Assembly (NCBI RefSeq): GCF_017312485.1
Contig: NZ_BMBA01000006.1
Span: forward strand, 124,001-188,000
Source of the DNA: Clostridium zeae
GTDB taxonomy: Bacteria > Bacillota > Clostridia > Clostridiales > Clostridiaceae
Direction of reading: 5' to 3'
Length of the DNA stretch: 64,000 nt
Shown: piece after piece, positions 1 to 10,106 of the stretch
Numbering within the stretch: the stretch's first letter is position 1
How the letters are laid out: each line of letters opens with the position of its first letter
Position numbers and translations under genes: made by a program
Notes under the pieces: model-generated
The model's input: only the letters and a program-made list of their open reading frames with translations
Databases searched by the model: none
Told to the model about the DNA's origin: nothing

Positions 1-24
1 TCTTGAACTTATTTTATTATTCAT
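1..24 (-). CDS. Start of a gene cut by the window edge, probably the GerKB/GerAB-type germination permease
   Basis: Only eight codons (M-N-N-K-I-S-S-R) are inside the window. The ATG at 24-22 follows a good ribosome binding site (AAGGAGTG) and begins 10 nt after the stop of the GerKC-like gene, so it is the next gene of the same operon. An A and a C subunit precede it, and many GerAB permeases begin with a K-I-S-S-x-Q type sequence, so the inner-membrane permease subunit is the obvious candidate. The identity is inferred from position; the visible sequence is too short to prove it. Confidence 0.45.
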
Positions 25-34
25 AGCTCACTCC

Positions 35-1231
35 TTAATGTGAAGGTTTAAGTGATTTCGTAGTAGTTCCAGTTCCCATCACTTCTACATTAACATTGTA
101 CTCAACAGGAAGCGTAGGAAATTGCTTACCCCAGTCCTTTGAAATATTTTTCCATAGATCAAATCTCTCATTCTTAATCACTTCTCCAAATCCAAATATA
201 TCTGTTTGGAATTGAGTTTGTATTTCTGTTGTAGATTTACTAAATCTTAACTTTAGATATTCTTCAGTCTTTTTTTCTATTTGGGTTACAGTAGTTGGCT
301 TATCGATAGGTATAATGCCCATTGCTTCAGTTATAGACGCTTTTATCTTTACATCTACCCGTATTTTTGGTTTTCCCATTACTTCTTCAACTGTTATTTT
401 TCTACTCAATTTTTCAGCAGAAAGATTAACAAACTCATTAGGATCTTCCCACGGAACTATTATTAAAAATCCTTTTGAATCACCTAACAAAATATTTATT
501 AACGTACTCTGAGGGTCGTTCAGCCACCCTATTAGCTTATCTCCTTTAAATGCGGCTATTGGACCAATTTGTATATTTGTAGGTACATCTACATTTTGTA
601 TATTTTCTGTGTTCATTCCTACATCACTATTGCCATGTACAAATATGCTTGTAAGTATTGGTTCAGCACCTTCCTTTTGCAAGCTTTCGATAAATTCAAA
701 TAATTTTATAGTAGCAGTTGCAGCCCATATTCTTTCAGAAACCTCTAAAGAAAAAAATATTTTATTTGCTGGTATCCTTTCCAATGGAGTTAATATATTA
801 AGCGCCTCTGTTGCTTTTTCACCTTTTACTACGGTTATATAAAAATCACTTCTTATTTCTGTATTTCTTAACAAATAGTCAAGCGTCTTCCCAACACCTT
901 CTCTAGCTAAATCTTCACCGAATACTAACAACCTTAAATGTCCTAGAAATGCGTTTCTAGGAATTTCCAAACTCAATCTTCTTACTGCCTCGTCTATAGT
1001 CTTACCTTCCATTCTGTAAGTTGTGACAGGAGTTCCTTCTGAACTTCTATTTAAAGCAATAGAACCTGGGTTTAATATTTGAAGTGTTACTAAATATTTT
1101 TCATCTTCTTTATCTATACCCATTGCTGTTACAATGGAAATTTGTGAAGGTTCTCTAGCCCCCCAACATCCTACAAGATTTATACTTATTAGAATCATGC
1201 ATATAACTTTATAAATTAATTTCATTGTCAT
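35..1231 (-). CDS. gerKC: Ger(x)C family spore germination lipoprotein (GerKC-like)
   Basis: C subunit of a GerA-type nutrient receptor, a lipoprotein on the inner spore membrane that works with A and B subunits to start germination. The 398-residue product starts with a lipoprotein signal (hydrophobic stretch ending L-V-G-C, with Cys about residue 19 to be lipidated), followed by W-G-x-R-E, the usual Ger(x)C beginning. The rest matches the family: I-x-x-A-M-G-I-D-K about residues 32-42, and the long C-terminal half that ends near residue 390. An ATG overlaps the stop codon of the upstream A-subunit gene (TGATG), which suggests coupled translation; a second ATG two codons later is equally possible. 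The symbol is by family and operon order, not by proven ligand. Confidence 0.9.
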   Translation of the reverse strand: MTMKLIYKVICMILISINLVGCWGAREPSQISIVTAMGIDKEDEKYLVTLQILNPGSIALNRSSEGTPVTTYRMEGKTIDEAVRRLSLEIPRNAFLGHLRLLVFGEDLAREGVGKTLDYLLRNTEIRSDFYITVVKGEKATEALNILTPLERIPANKIFFSLEVSERIWAATATIKLFEFIESLQKEGAEPILTSIFVHGNSDVGMNTENIQNVDVPTNIQIGPIAAFKGDKLIGWLNDPQSTLINILLGDSKGFLIIVPWEDPNEFVNLSAEKLSRKITVEEVMGKPKIRVDVKIKASITEAMGIIPIDKPTTVTQIEKKTEEYLKLRFSKSTTEIQTQFQTDIFGFGEVIKNERFDLWKNISKDWGKQFPTLPVEYNVNVEVMGTGTTTKSLKPSH

Positions 1232-2697
1232 CACTTCTTAAATATATTTTTAATTATAATTCTTATAGCTTTCATTGTTTTAGAATCATTAGCTATATTT
1301 TTTGGAGCCATAGTTTTTGGAGCCATAGGTTCCATATAAGGAGTTCCGAAGCTTTGTATACTACATAGATGAAATACTATAACTATTATCCCACTAATTA
1401 TTCCAGGTAATCCCAAGACAGCTCCAAGCATTAGTATTATATATCTTAATAATCTTGATGCATTTGCCATAATATAGTTAGGACATACATATGTTGCTAT
1501 TGCGGTTAGTGCAACCAAGATTATTAATATTGGTGAAAAAATACCTGCTTCTATGGATGCCTGCCCCAGAATCAATGCCCCTACTATAGATATAGTTGGC
1601 CCAACTACTCTAGGCATTCTTACCGCAGCTTCTCTCAATATATCAAATATTATTTCTAAAATAAAAGTTTCAAAGGCTATTGGAAAAGGAACACTTTGTC
1701 TTTGCGCTGCAATGCTTATATACAATGCAGTAGGAATCATCTCTTGATGAAAAGTAAGTATGGCGCAGTATACTCCTGGAGTTAATAGAGCCATCGTATA
1801 ACTTATAAACCTAATAATAAGAATGAAACTCCCCATATAATTTCTTACATAAAGTTCTTCTGTAGTTTGAAAAAAATTAATAAATACCGCTGGAAGCACT
1901 GATACAAACGGAGTACCATCTACTAATATAGCTATCTTTCCCCTCATTAAAGCTGTAGCTACAAAATCAGGTCTTTCAGAACTATATAGAGTAGGAAATG
2001 GTGAAACTTTATTACCTTCTAAATAATCTTCTATAACCGAACTTCCTACTACAAATTCTATATCCATTTTTTTTAATTTATCTCTTATTTCATCCACAAT
2101 TTTTTCATCACATATCTTTTTTATATAAACCATTGACACATCTGTCTTAGAATTTGTCCCTATTCTAAACTCTTCGAATACAATATCTTTATTTTTCACT
2201 CTCCTTCTTATTAGTGCTGTATTTGTTCTAAGGGTTTCTGTAAAACCTTCTTTGGGTCCCTTAATTACAGTCTGAGTGCTTGGTTCTTCAATTCCTCTTT
2301 GAGCCCAATTTTTAGAATCTATCGAAATAGCCTTATTACTGCTATCTATTAACAAAGCAGTTTCTCCTGCTAATATACTTTCATATATCTTTTCTATATC
2401 AGTTATTTCATCTATTTCCCCAAAGGCCAGAGAATGCTTTTTTATAATCTCAAACCAATCTATACTATTGCTGCTAGGTAAATTTAAATTAGACACCCTT
2501 ACATCAAGCATAAGCGCTTTTAAAATAAGACTATTTACACTGTCATCATCAGAAAGACCGTCTATATATATAATTGCGGCATCAATCTTCTGATCTTTTC
2601 CTATAGTAAAGTCTCTAATTACTACATCATTACTTGATCCAAGTACATTTTTTATGGTAGCTAAATTTTCTTGAAGCTTATAACTAATCCCATTCAT
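1231..2697 (-). CDS. gerKA: GerA family spore germination receptor subunit A (GerKA-like)
   Basis: A subunit of a GerA-type germinant receptor. The 488-residue protein has the family layout: a soluble N-terminal region of about 270 residues made of two related subdomains, then hydrophobic segments from about residue 275 (region around G-S-F-I-L-I-I-R-F), and a short basic C-terminal tail. Conserved family signatures visible include R-R-R-V-K-N, the stretch R-P-D-F-V-A-T-A-L-M-R-G-K-I-A, and P-R-V-V-G-P-T-I-S-I-V-G-A-L. An in-frame TTG lies 15 nt upstream, but the ATG at 2697 is placed correctly behind GGTGGTAG and is preferred. It is the first gene of the operon A-C-B. Expression is expected in the forespore; I did not find a convincing sigma-G promoter in the short upstream gap. 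Confidence 0.92.
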   Translation of the reverse strand: MNGISYKLQENLATIKNVLGSSNDVVIRDFTIGKDQKIDAAIIYIDGLSDDDSVNSLILKALMLDVRVSNLNLPSSNSIDWFEIIKKHSLAFGEIDEITDIEKIYESILAGETALLIDSSNKAISIDSKNWAQRGIEEPSTQTVIKGPKEGFTETLRTNTALIRRRVKNKDIVFEEFRIGTNSKTDVSMVYIKKICDEKIVDEIRDKLKKMDIEFVVGSSVIEDYLEGNKVSPFPTLYSSERPDFVATALMRGKIAILVDGTPFVSVLPAVFINFFQTTEELYVRNYMGSFILIIRFISYTMALLTPGVYCAILTFHQEMIPTALYISIAAQRQSVPFPIAFETFILEIIFDILREAAVRMPRVVGPTISIVGALILGQASIEAGIFSPILIILVALTAIATYVCPNYIMANASRLLRYIILMLGAVLGLPGIISGIIVIVFHLCSIQSFGTPYMEPMAPKTMAPKNIANDSKTMKAIRIIIKNIFKK

Positions 2698-2743
2698 ACT
2701 CTCTACCACCAAATACTATTATTTGTAATTAAATTGCCCCAAA

Positions 2744-2784
2744 AAAAGAGCTTATATACTATCAATAGTATATAAGCTCTTTTA
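2744..2784 (-). terminator. Intrinsic terminator after murB
   Basis: A long near-perfect hairpin (arms AAAGAGCTTATATACTA and its complement, 5-nt loop) begins 12 nt after the murB stop. On the minus strand it is followed by a run of seven T. It separates murB from the germination operon. Confidence 0.85.
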
Positions 2785-2796
2785 GGCTAGAAACAC

Positions 2797-3717
2797 TTAT
2801 TTAGCTTCTTCACCAATAATTCTAACTTCTGGATGAAGCTCCACGTTGAATTTATCTTTTACAGTAGATTGTACATAGTGTATAACAGCTAATACATCTT
2901 CCGCTGTAGCATTTCCTTTATTAATAACGAAACCTGAATGCTTTTCAGAAACACCGGCCCCCCCAATGGTAAAGCCCTTAAGACCTGCATCTTGAATTAA
3001 CTTCCCTGCAAAATAACCTGGTGGTCTTTTAAAAGTGCTTCCTGCTGATGGATATTCTAAAGGTTGCTTTTCTTCTCTTCTAGCGGTTAATTCATCCACT
3101 CTTCGTTTTATAGCCTCATAGTTACCAGCTTTTAATTCAAAAGTAGCACTAATAACTATAAACCCTTTTTGCATAACAACGCTTGACCTATAACCAAGCT
3201 CTAATTCATCTTTTCTTAAAACTCTTAGTTCGTTTTTATCATCTAAAACTACTGCTTCTTTTATTACAAATGAGATTTCGCCATCATAAGCCCCTGCATT
3301 CATAAATACTGCGCCACCTACACTTCCAGGTATACCGCAAGCAAATTCAAATCCAGTTAAACTATTATCTAATGCATTTTTAGATACATCCGTTAAAAGC
3401 GCCCCACATTCAGCTTCTATTTCCGTATCCTTAACTGTTATCTTACTAAGTTTGGAAAGCTTAATAACTACTCCTCTTATTCCTCCATCTTTCACAAGAA
3501 TATTAGAGCCATTACCTATAATAAAATATGGGACATTATGCTTTTTACATACACCAATAGTCTTCATCACTTGTTCTACATTGTTAGGGTTAACTAATAT
3601 GTCTACAGGTCCCCCAACCTTAAAATATATGTGCTCACTCATAAGAGAATTTAGTTCTATATCCTTTTCATCGTAAATACTAAAAAGCAGCTTACTAAAC
3701 TCTAAGTACTCATTCAT
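2797..3717 (-). CDS. murB: UDP-N-acetylenolpyruvoylglucosamine reductase
   Basis: FAD-dependent cytoplasmic enzyme that reduces UDP-GlcNAc-enolpyruvate to UDP-MurNAc, the second committed step of peptidoglycan precursor synthesis. The 306-residue length is typical of the short (type II) MurB. Visible signatures: the FAD-binding segment (F-K-V-G-G-P-V-D about 32-39; I-G-N-G-S-N-I-L about 62-70), G-I-P-G-S-V-G-G-A-V-F-M-N-A-G-A-Y about 128-144, the Y-R-S-S segment, the S-A-G-S-T-F-K active-site loop with the catalytic serine about 225, and the C-terminal H-S-G-F-V-I-N. The ATG follows GAGGAG. It ends at a strong terminator. Confidence 0.97.
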   Translation of the reverse strand: MNEYLEFSKLLFSIYDEKDIELNSLMSEHIYFKVGGPVDILVNPNNVEQVMKTIGVCKKHNVPYFIIGNGSNILVKDGGIRGVVIKLSKLSKITVKDTEIEAECGALLTDVSKNALDNSLTGFEFACGIPGSVGGAVFMNAGAYDGEISFVIKEAVVLDDKNELRVLRKDELELGYRSSVVMQKGFIVISATFELKAGNYEAIKRRVDELTARREEKQPLEYPSAGSTFKRPPGYFAGKLIQDAGLKGFTIGGAGVSEKHSGFVINKGNATAEDVLAVIHYVQSTVKDKFNVELHPEVRIIGEEAK

Positions 3718-3782
3718 TATTAAAACTCCTCATGATTTTATTAAATACGCTCAATTAAATAGTATAAATTAATTCTTGCCTT

Positions 3783-4514
3783 TTAATCAAGGCTTAAATC
3801 AGAAAGTTTGCCTTTTTTCTTTAAGTAAACTAAAATTTTATTTTTATTTGTATTTAATATCAACTCTTCTGGTACTTTTGCTTCTTCCATTATCTTATGT
3901 GAAATAGGAAAATTACCTATATCTAATGATACATGAGCGTCAGAGCTTAAGACAATCTTAACCCCATATTCAACACAAAGTTTTGCTATCTTTAAACATG
4001 TAGCTTCACTACCAGGCCTTGACTTAAAAGAACTATTATTTATTTCTATTATTTTATCTTCAGCCTTAGCTTTTTTGACAACTTCTTCTTCATATATAGG
4101 AAAATAAGCGTTTCCCATATGTCCCATAATATCTATTAAAGGATTATTCATAGCATTTATCAATGCACTTGTGTTTTCCTCTCTGCTTCTAGGAGTTATA
4201 CATACATCATGAAGACTGGCTAATAGGATATCCAGACTTTCTTGTGTCCTCTTAGGAATGTCTAAGTTACCATCAAAATCAATTATATTAGCTTCACACC
4301 CTCTTAAATGGATAACTCCATAAAGTTCTCGCGGAAGTGTCTTAATATTATTGAAGTAGAATAGATGAGGACCTCCAGGCATATTAGGACCATGGTCTGT
4401 AGTTGCTAACACTTCAATGCCATTTTCTGATGCCCATTTTATATTTTCTAACCATGTAGTATATGCATGACCGCTTACAATTGTGTGTGTATGTGTATCT
4501 AAAACATACTTCAT
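3783..4514 (-). CDS. PHP-domain phosphatase (YcdX-like)
   Basis: Metal-dependent phosphoesterase of the PHP superfamily, 243 residues. Metal ligands typical of the fold are visible: D-T-H-T-H-T about residues 5-10, T-T-D-H-G-P about 38-43, E near residue 71, G-H-M-G-N, and S-S-D-A-H-V near 190. The ATG at 4514 is chosen because AAGGGGAG lies just upstream and D-T-H-T-H directly follows; an upstream in-frame ATG would overlap uvrC. Substrate is unknown. The his operon in this window has no histidinol-phosphate phosphatase, and that enzyme is also a PHP protein in Firmicutes, so a role there is conceivable. The sequence resembles YcdX more than HisJ/HisK, so I leave it unnamed. Confidence 0.85.
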   Translation of the reverse strand: MKYVLDTHTHTIVSGHAYTTWLENIKWASENGIEVLATTDHGPNMPGGPHLFYFNNIKTLPRELYGVIHLRGCEANIIDFDGNLDIPKRTQESLDILLASLHDVCITPRSREENTSALINAMNNPLIDIMGHMGNAYFPIYEEEVVKKAKAEDKIIEINNSSFKSRPGSEATCLKIAKLCVEYGVKIVLSSDAHVSLDIGNFPISHKIMEEAKVPEELILNTNKNKILVYLKKKGKLSDLSLD

Positions 4515-4536
4515 ATAATAAACTCCCCTTTTTAAA

Positions 4537-6402
4537 TTATTTTTTTGATGCAAAATATCCCTTTATACTTTCAGCTGCTTTTTTATCTATACTAGGAGTA
4601 TCCAGCAATTCTTCAAAAGAAGCATTTTTTATATTTTCCACACTTCCAAACTTCATAAGAAGTTCTTTCCTTCGCTTTCCACCTACGTTAGGAATATCTT
4701 CTAATACTGAATGCAAGGTCCTTTTATCTCTAAGAGAACGATGGTAAGTTATAGCAAACCTATGGACCTCGTCTTGTATCCTTGTTATCATGTGCATCAA
4801 ATTTGAACTTCTACTTAAGATAAGTTCCTCATTATTATATATTAAACCTCTAGTTTGGTGTTTATCATCTTTTACCATACCACAAACGGGTATATCTATT
4901 CCAAAGTTTTTCAGCACTTCAAGAGCTACGTTTACTTGTCCTTTTCCACCATCCATCATAATTAAATCTGGAAAGCTTGAAAACTTGCCTTTAGAAAACT
5001 CTAAATTTCTTTCTTGTATAGCTTTTATTTCCTCAAGACCATGAGAAAACCTTCTTTCAAGAATTTCTCTCATACTATCATAGTCATTTGCGCCTTTTAC
5101 TGTCTTTATCTTGAATCTTCTATAATCTGAATTCTTCGACTTACCTTCTTCAAAAACCACCATAGTTCCTACAGAGTCAACCCCTTGAATATTAGAAATA
5201 TCATAAGATTCTATTCTCATAGGCATACTTTCAAGATTTAGCAATACTGCAAGTTCTTCAAGTGACACTCTATTTATTTCTTTATCCTTCAATATCTTAT
5301 CTTTAAATTGTTCAAGAGTCATTTTAGCATTGTTCTGAACCATTTCCAACATATCTTTCTTTTCGCCCTTTTTAGGTATCTTTATCCAAACCTTAGACCC
5401 TTTTTTAATTGTCAAAAACTCTTCCATTAAATCAATATCTTGTATATCAGGTACATAAACATTTTTAGGTAATTGAGCTGTTCCTCCATAAAAGGAAGTT
5501 ATAAACTCAGATATTATCTCTGAAACATCATCATTTGCTTTGTCTTGGAACATAAAGTGTTCCCTTCCAGTAATCTTTCCTTCTCTAAGAAAAAACACTT
5601 GAATACAAATGTCTTTTTCATCACTATAAACGTTAATAAAGTCTTCATCAGCTTCCCTTGCAGTAAACATCTTCTGCTTTTCACTTATGAATTCTATTGA
5701 TAATATTTTATCTCTTAATTTTGCAGCTTTTTCAAATTCTAAACTTTCAGCCGCAATATTCATTTCACTTCTTAAATTTTTTATAAGCTCTGTATCCTTA
5801 CCACTTAAAATATTGGTTATATCTTCAATCATCTTCCCATACTCAGCTTTAGATACAAATCCTCCGCAAGGTGCATTACATTGTTTTATATGATAGTTCA
5901 AACATGGTCTAGTTCTTTCTCCGTCTTCCAATATAACTCTCTTACAGGTTCTTAGTGGAAATATCTTTTTAATCATTCCTATGGTCTCATATACTGCTGG
6001 AACATTTGTATAAGGACCAAAATACTTATTACCGTCCTTTGCATAATTCCTAGTTACATACACTCTCGGAAAATCCTCATTAGTAGTAATCTTTATAAAA
6101 GGATAAAACTTATCATCCTTAAGAGCTATATTATACTTAGGACTATATTTCTTTATAAGATTACACTCAAGAAGTAAAGCCTCCATTTCTGAATCAGTAA
6201 CTATATATTCAAACTCAGAAATATTTTTAACCAAAGCTCTAGTTTTTTCAGAGTGATTTTTAGAGTTTTGGAAGTACTGTCTAACTCTATTCTTTAATAC
6301 CTTAGCTTTACCAACATATATTACTTCCCCTAAGGAATTTTTCATTATATAAACCCCAGGTTTATCTGGAAGTATTTTTAGCTGATGTTCAAAATCAAAC
6401 AT
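4537..6402 (-). CDS. uvrC: Excinuclease ABC subunit C
   Basis: Dual-incision nuclease of nucleotide excision repair; it joins the UvrB-DNA complex and cuts on both sides of the lesion. The 621-residue protein has an N-terminal GIY-YIG nuclease (P-G-V-Y-I-M and V-I-Y-V-G-K-A about 14-34), a Cys-containing linker (C-x-x-P-C about 160-180), a UVR motif that contacts UvrB (F-E-K-A-A-K-L-R-D about 208-218), an endonuclease-V/RNase H-like domain ([10 protein letters not shown] about 385), and C-terminal helix-hairpin-helix motifs (I-P-N-V-G-G-K-R-R). The ATG follows GGGAGG. Its partners uvrA and uvrB are further right in the same window. Confidence 0.98.
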   Translation of the reverse strand: MFDFEHQLKILPDKPGVYIMKNSLGEVIYVGKAKVLKNRVRQYFQNSKNHSEKTRALVKNISEFEYIVTDSEMEALLLECNLIKKYSPKYNIALKDDKFYPFIKITTNEDFPRVYVTRNYAKDGNKYFGPYTNVPAVYETIGMIKKIFPLRTCKRVILEDGERTRPCLNYHIKQCNAPCGGFVSKAEYGKMIEDITNILSGKDTELIKNLRSEMNIAAESLEFEKAAKLRDKILSIEFISEKQKMFTAREADEDFINVYSDEKDICIQVFFLREGKITGREHFMFQDKANDDVSEIISEFITSFYGGTAQLPKNVYVPDIQDIDLMEEFLTIKKGSKVWIKIPKKGEKKDMLEMVQNNAKMTLEQFKDKILKDKEINRVSLEELAVLLNLESMPMRIESYDISNIQGVDSVGTMVVFEEGKSKNSDYRRFKIKTVKGANDYDSMREILERRFSHGLEEIKAIQERNLEFSKGKFSSFPDLIMMDGGKGQVNVALEVLKNFGIDIPVCGMVKDDKHQTRGLIYNNEELILSRSSNLMHMITRIQDEVHRFAITYHRSLRDKRTLHSVLEDIPNVGGKRRKELLMKFGSVENIKNASFEELLDTPSIDKKAAESIKGYFASKK

Positions 6403-6448
6403 TTTGTGTACCTCCCAATTATGTATTTACTTTATTTAAGATAATTAT

Positions 6449-6530
6449 TGAAATTAAATGGTTATACAGGAGATGCTATATGAGCGAGCTATTAGAATTA
6501 AAGCATTGGATGAATAACCATTTAATTTCA
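6449..6530. repeat. Palindromic intergenic repeat, family C copy 1
   Basis: Perfect 17-bp terminal inverted repeat, TGAAATTAAATGGTTAT at 6449-6465 and its complement at 6514-6530, enclosing about 48 bp. Read on the minus strand the whole 82 bp aligns with the copies at 12127-12190 and 38869-38950 (the last also minus). It lies between uvrC and the PBP gene. No coding capacity. Confidence 0.8.
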
Positions 6531-6561
6531 ACATGATGCTTAAATTTTAAATATAGAAATA

Positions 6562-6610
6562 GTTTTAGATAAACAGATATAAGCATATGAAATATTTGTT
6601 TACCTAAAAC
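6562..6610 (-). terminator. Probable terminator of the PBP operon
   Basis: Inverted repeat GTTTTAGATAAACA (6562-6575) with TGTTTACCTAAAAC (6597-6610), about 14 nt after the PBP stop. The T-run is weak, so it could also be a 3' end stabiliser. Confidence 0.5.
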
Positions 6611-6624
6611 CCTATTTGAATCTT

Positions 6625-8097
6625 TTATTTATTTAATGCAGCCTTCATTATAGAACCTGCTGCCTGTGCTGCTTTCACTCCACCAGCGCCACCGCCTTCT
6701 ATAATTACAGCAACTGCTACTTGCGGGTTATCCGCTGGTGCAAATCCCACAAACCATGAATGAGGAACACCATCCTGCCCATTTGGTAACTGATAATCTG
6801 CTGTTCCAGTTTTTCCTGCTGCACCAGTTCCTCCAAAAGCAGTCTTCCAGTTAGAGTCCCTAGGCATTCTTTCATCAACTATATACTTCATATAACTTTT
6901 TATAGTATTTGATGTATCTTGAGAAATAACATTTCTAGCAACCTTAGGAGAATTCTTACTTATAAGTTCTCCATCTTTATTTATAACTTCGTTAACCAAT
7001 TGTGGTTCCATCATTATTCCATTGTTCGCTATAGTACTTGCCACAAGTGCCATATGCATTGGTGTCGCTAAGATACTGCTTTGACCGATACCTGACTGAG
7101 CAATACTTCCCTTTTCATTACTTTTTAAAGTAGGAAATCTACTATCTTCCAATGTAATTCCATCTGCTGGAATATCTTTGTTAAACCCAAACTTTTCTGC
7201 CATTGTTTTTAACTTATCATTTCCTAACTCTAATGCTAAGTTACCAAATACAAAGTTTGATGAAACTGCTAATGCTTGCTTTAAACTAAGGGTTCCATAC
7301 ACGTGGCCGTCCAGATTGCTTAAAGATTCCTTAGAATTAAAAACTATCTTACCAGTATCATTAAAAGTTCTATTAGTTACCCCTGGTAAATTATCAATCG
7401 CTGCTGCTAAGGTCACAATCTTAAAAGTTGATCCTGGAGGATACATTCCCATTACCGCTCTATTTATAAGTGGTGAATCTTCATATTTTCCTGCATTCGC
7501 CTGCTTCATAACCTCATCCAAGTTATTTGGATCATATGATGGCTTAGAAACCATCGCCAATACTTCTCCTGTTTTAGGATTCAAAACTACTACTGAACCT
7601 TTGTTATCACCAATAGCATTAAAAGCTGCTTTTTGAATCTTATCATCTAAAGTAGTAATTATACTGTTTCCTACTTTATCTTCAGTCTTATTTCTATTAT
7701 TAAAAGCTTCTACTACGTTTAATGACTTTACAAAGGCTTTCAGCGTTACGCTATGATAGTTAGTAAGCTGTTCATCATACTTACTTTCAAGTCCGGTTAT
7801 ACCAAACTTAGGGTTTACATAGCCTAGTACCTGAGAGTATATTTGTCCACCCTTATATTCTCTATTTTGAGTGAGTAAATCATTTTTAGATGAAGCTGTT
7901 AATGGGTTCTTATTTCTATCATATATAGTCCCCCTAAGAACCTCATTCCTTTTAGCCCATAGTCTCTGATTTTGTGGTTTAGCGGCAATTTCACTAGATT
8001 TAAATAATTGAAAATATGCAATATATGAAATTAGGGCTAAGATCAAAACCAGATAAACAACCAATACTTTTTTGATACTGTTTGATAAATCTTTCAT
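6625..8097 (-). CDS. pbpA: Class B penicillin-binding protein (peptidoglycan transpeptidase)
   Basis: Membrane-anchored DD-transpeptidase that cross-links peptidoglycan outside the cell, probably partnered with the SEDS glycosyltransferase gene three nucleotides upstream. The 490-residue protein has one N-terminal membrane segment (about 11-30), a short dimerisation region beginning R-G-T-I-Y-D-R-N (about 56-63), and a transpeptidase domain with all three motifs: S-T-F-K (catalytic Ser about 223), S-S-N (about 279-281) and K-T-G-T (about 429-432). At 490 residues it is shorter than typical PBP2 or PBP3 and resembles the PbpA type found in FHA/RodA/PbpA clusters. RBS GAGGAGGG. Symbol by cluster similarity. 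Confidence 0.9.
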   Translation of the reverse strand: MKDLSNSIKKVLVVYLVLILALISYIAYFQLFKSSEIAAKPQNQRLWAKRNEVLRGTIYDRNKNPLTASSKNDLLTQNREYKGGQIYSQVLGYVNPKFGITGLESKYDEQLTNYHSVTLKAFVKSLNVVEAFNNRNKTEDKVGNSIITTLDDKIQKAAFNAIGDNKGSVVVLNPKTGEVLAMVSKPSYDPNNLDEVMKQANAGKYEDSPLINRAVMGMYPPGSTFKIVTLAAAIDNLPGVTNRTFNDTGKIVFNSKESLSNLDGHVYGTLSLKQALAVSSNFVFGNLALELGNDKLKTMAEKFGFNKDIPADGITLEDSRFPTLKSNEKGSIAQSGIGQSSILATPMHMALVASTIANNGIMMEPQLVNEVINKDGELISKNSPKVARNVISQDTSNTIKSYMKYIVDERMPRDSNWKTAFGGTGAAGKTGTADYQLPNGQDGVPHSWFVGFAPADNPQVAVAVIIEGGGAGGVKAAQAAGSIMKAALNK

Positions 8098-8100
8098 CTT

Positions 8101-9321
8101 TTAGCCCTCCTCTGAAATCTTTTGAAGTATTCCTAGCGCAAAGAACATAGTCATCATTGATGTTCCACCATAACTCACTAATGGTAAGGTAATTCCTGTA
8201 AGAGGTATTACTGCGAAAACTCCACCTATTATAACTAACACCTGCATTACTATCATAGCACTAAATCCTACTGCATTTAACTGGGAAAATTTATCATCAG
8301 TGCTAAGTGCCGCTCTCATGCCTCTATAGAATAGCAAGAAATAAAGTAACATAATTCCTATACCAAAAACAATTCCAAATTCTTCACATATAACTGCAAA
8401 GATAAAATCTGATTCTTTTACCGGTACAAATCCTGGATATCCTTGTCCAAGCCCAGCTCCAAAAAAACCTCCAGAAGATATGGAAAATAATCCTTGGACT
8501 ATCTGGTAACTTTGATCATTTGCATACTTCCAGATGTCTTTCCATATTATAACCCTCTTTCTTACATGAGAAAAAAGATTATAGCTAGCCACTGCTCCTG
8601 CTGAAAATAACAATAAACATGTAATAACATATTTTAATTTATCTGTAGCTATAAAAAGCATGGTAACTGATATACCAAAGAATATTAACGCTGATCCTAA
8701 ATCCTTTTGAAGTACCATGCAACCTATCACTGCCATTACAACTACGGCAGGCTCTACAAGTTGCTTAAAATCTTGAATTATATTCTTTTTATCCTCATAC
8801 TTAGATAAAGCTGCAGATAGGTATAATACAAAAAATATTTTCCCTATTTCAGAAGGCTGAAAACCAAACCCGCCAAACTTAACCCAGTTTTTAGCTCCGT
8901 AAACTTCAGTACCTATAAAAAGTGCCATTGGCATAAATACAGCTGTTATTCCAAGATATATGTATTTATACTTAGTAAAACTTCTTAAATCAGGCAGAAT
9001 AACAACTATCAATATATATGCAGTAATTCCCACTATAAACCAGATTAGCTGCTTTACTGCAAATTGAGGATTTATTCTATATAACATAGCTATACCTATA
9101 AAAGATAGGATAGCTGAAAAAATCAGTAAAAACTTATCTCCATCCGGAAAAAATCTTCTTATTATAAAATGCGCATAAGCAATTAAGATTATTACTATAC
9201 CACCCATTACTAGCGCACCTATATCAATAGGATTCTTTAATAATGCCAAATCCACAAATAGCGCTATACATAAAAGATATGATATCAATAATAATCTCTT
9301 TTCATATTTTATTGAACTCAT
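8101..9321 (-). CDS. FtsW/RodA/SpoVE family peptidoglycan glycosyltransferase
   Basis: SEDS-family polytopic membrane protein that polymerises lipid II into glycan strands together with a class B PBP. The 406-residue protein has about ten hydrophobic segments and the family signatures N-W-V-K-F-G-G-F-G-F-Q-P-S-E about 146-159, R-V-I-I-W-K-D in the large loop, and P-L-V-S-Y-G-G-T-S near the C terminus. It lies between an FHA protein (33 nt upstream) and the PBP (3 nt downstream), so the three are one operon. Whether it acts in elongation (RodA), division (FtsW) or sporulation (SpoVE) cannot be decided from sequence alone. Confidence 0.95.
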   Translation of the reverse strand: MSSIKYEKRLLLISYLLCIALFVDLALLKNPIDIGALVMGGIVIILIAYAHFIIRRFFPDGDKFLLIFSAILSFIGIAMLYRINPQFAVKQLIWFIVGITAYILIVVILPDLRSFTKYKYIYLGITAVFMPMALFIGTEVYGAKNWVKFGGFGFQPSEIGKIFFVLYLSAALSKYEDKKNIIQDFKQLVEPAVVVMAVIGCMVLQKDLGSALIFFGISVTMLFIATDKLKYVITCLLLFSAGAVASYNLFSHVRKRVIIWKDIWKYANDQSYQIVQGLFSISSGGFFGAGLGQGYPGFVPVKESDFIFAVICEEFGIVFGIGIMLLYFLLFYRGMRAALSTDDKFSQLNAVGFSAMIVMQVLVIIGGVFAVIPLTGITLPLVSYGGTSMMTMFFALGILQKISEEG

Positions 9322-9354
9322 TTGACCACCTCAAGCCTAAAAACTTTATTTTCT

Positions 9355-9795
9355 TTAGTCGATAACTCTAAAAATAGTACTACCGAATTTTATTTCATCT
9401 TCAACCTTTAGCCTTACTCTTCCACTAATCTTCATGTCGTTTACAAAGGTTCCATTTGTACTATTTAAATCTTCTAAAATAAATTCATCATTTCTTAAAT
9501 ATAACTTTGCATGATGACCTGATACAAATTTATCATTTAAGACTATTGAATTATCTTCTCTTCTTCCTAATGTTATGCTATCCATCACAGGTATAACTGA
9601 ACCTGGCTTAAGCTGGTGATTATCTAAAGCTTTTATAACTTCAATCCCATGGGTCTTCTTTGCCGTGGAAGTTCTTCTCTTTCCACCAGTTTTAACATCC
9701 TTGTACATTATTTTTAGTGCGTAGTAGATAATTACATAAAGTATTATTATAAATATAGCACCAAAAACCGCACTCATTATCTTTTTAAAATCCAT
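9355..9795 (-). CDS. Membrane-anchored FHA-domain protein
   Basis: 146 residues: one N-terminal membrane helix (about 8-28), a basic linker rich in K/R/T (about 35-48), and a C-terminal FHA domain (about 60-146) with the phosphothreonine-binding signatures L-G-R-R-E-D-N-S, S-G-H-H-A and N-S-T-N-G-T-F-V-N. FHA domains bind phosphothreonine, so the protein may link a Ser/Thr kinase to the FtsW/RodA and PBP pair encoded just downstream. A comparable FHA-RodA-PbpA arrangement exists in Actinobacteria and clostridia. First gene of the three-gene operon. The partner kinase is not in this window. Confidence 0.9.
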   Translation of the reverse strand: MDFKKIMSAVFGAIFIIILYVIIYYALKIMYKDVKTGGKRRTSTAKKTHGIEVIKALDNHQLKPGSVIPVMDSITLGRREDNSIVLNDKFVSGHHAKLYLRNDEFILEDLNSTNGTFVNDMKISGRVRLKVEDEIKFGSTIFRVID

Positions 9796-10106
9796 ATTTT
9801 CACCTCAAACTTTATTACCCAAGATTATCCTATCTTTTATTCTCTTCTTTCTCCATATTGATTATACAATAAATTATAACTTAAATCATGACAAATTATA
9901 ATTCATACGTTTTCACTGAGAAATTTTATATTTTCTTAAGATTTTATACTTATATTTCCACCCCTTAAATTAACTTACACATAAATCTCTGAATATATTC
10001 TTGAAATAAATTTTTATTCTTTTTGTTTAACAAAGTCCTATAAATTTAGTATTTTTACTGTATAATATATTTGTAACACATTATATTGATGCCTTTTATG
10101 AAAAAA
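9796..10106. other. Non-coding region upstream of the FHA operon
   Basis: About 310 bp of AT-rich DNA without a credible ORF. On the minus strand it holds TATAAT-like sequences at about 9850-9895, so it probably contains the operon promoter, but I could not choose a clear -35/-10 pair. Confidence 0.5.
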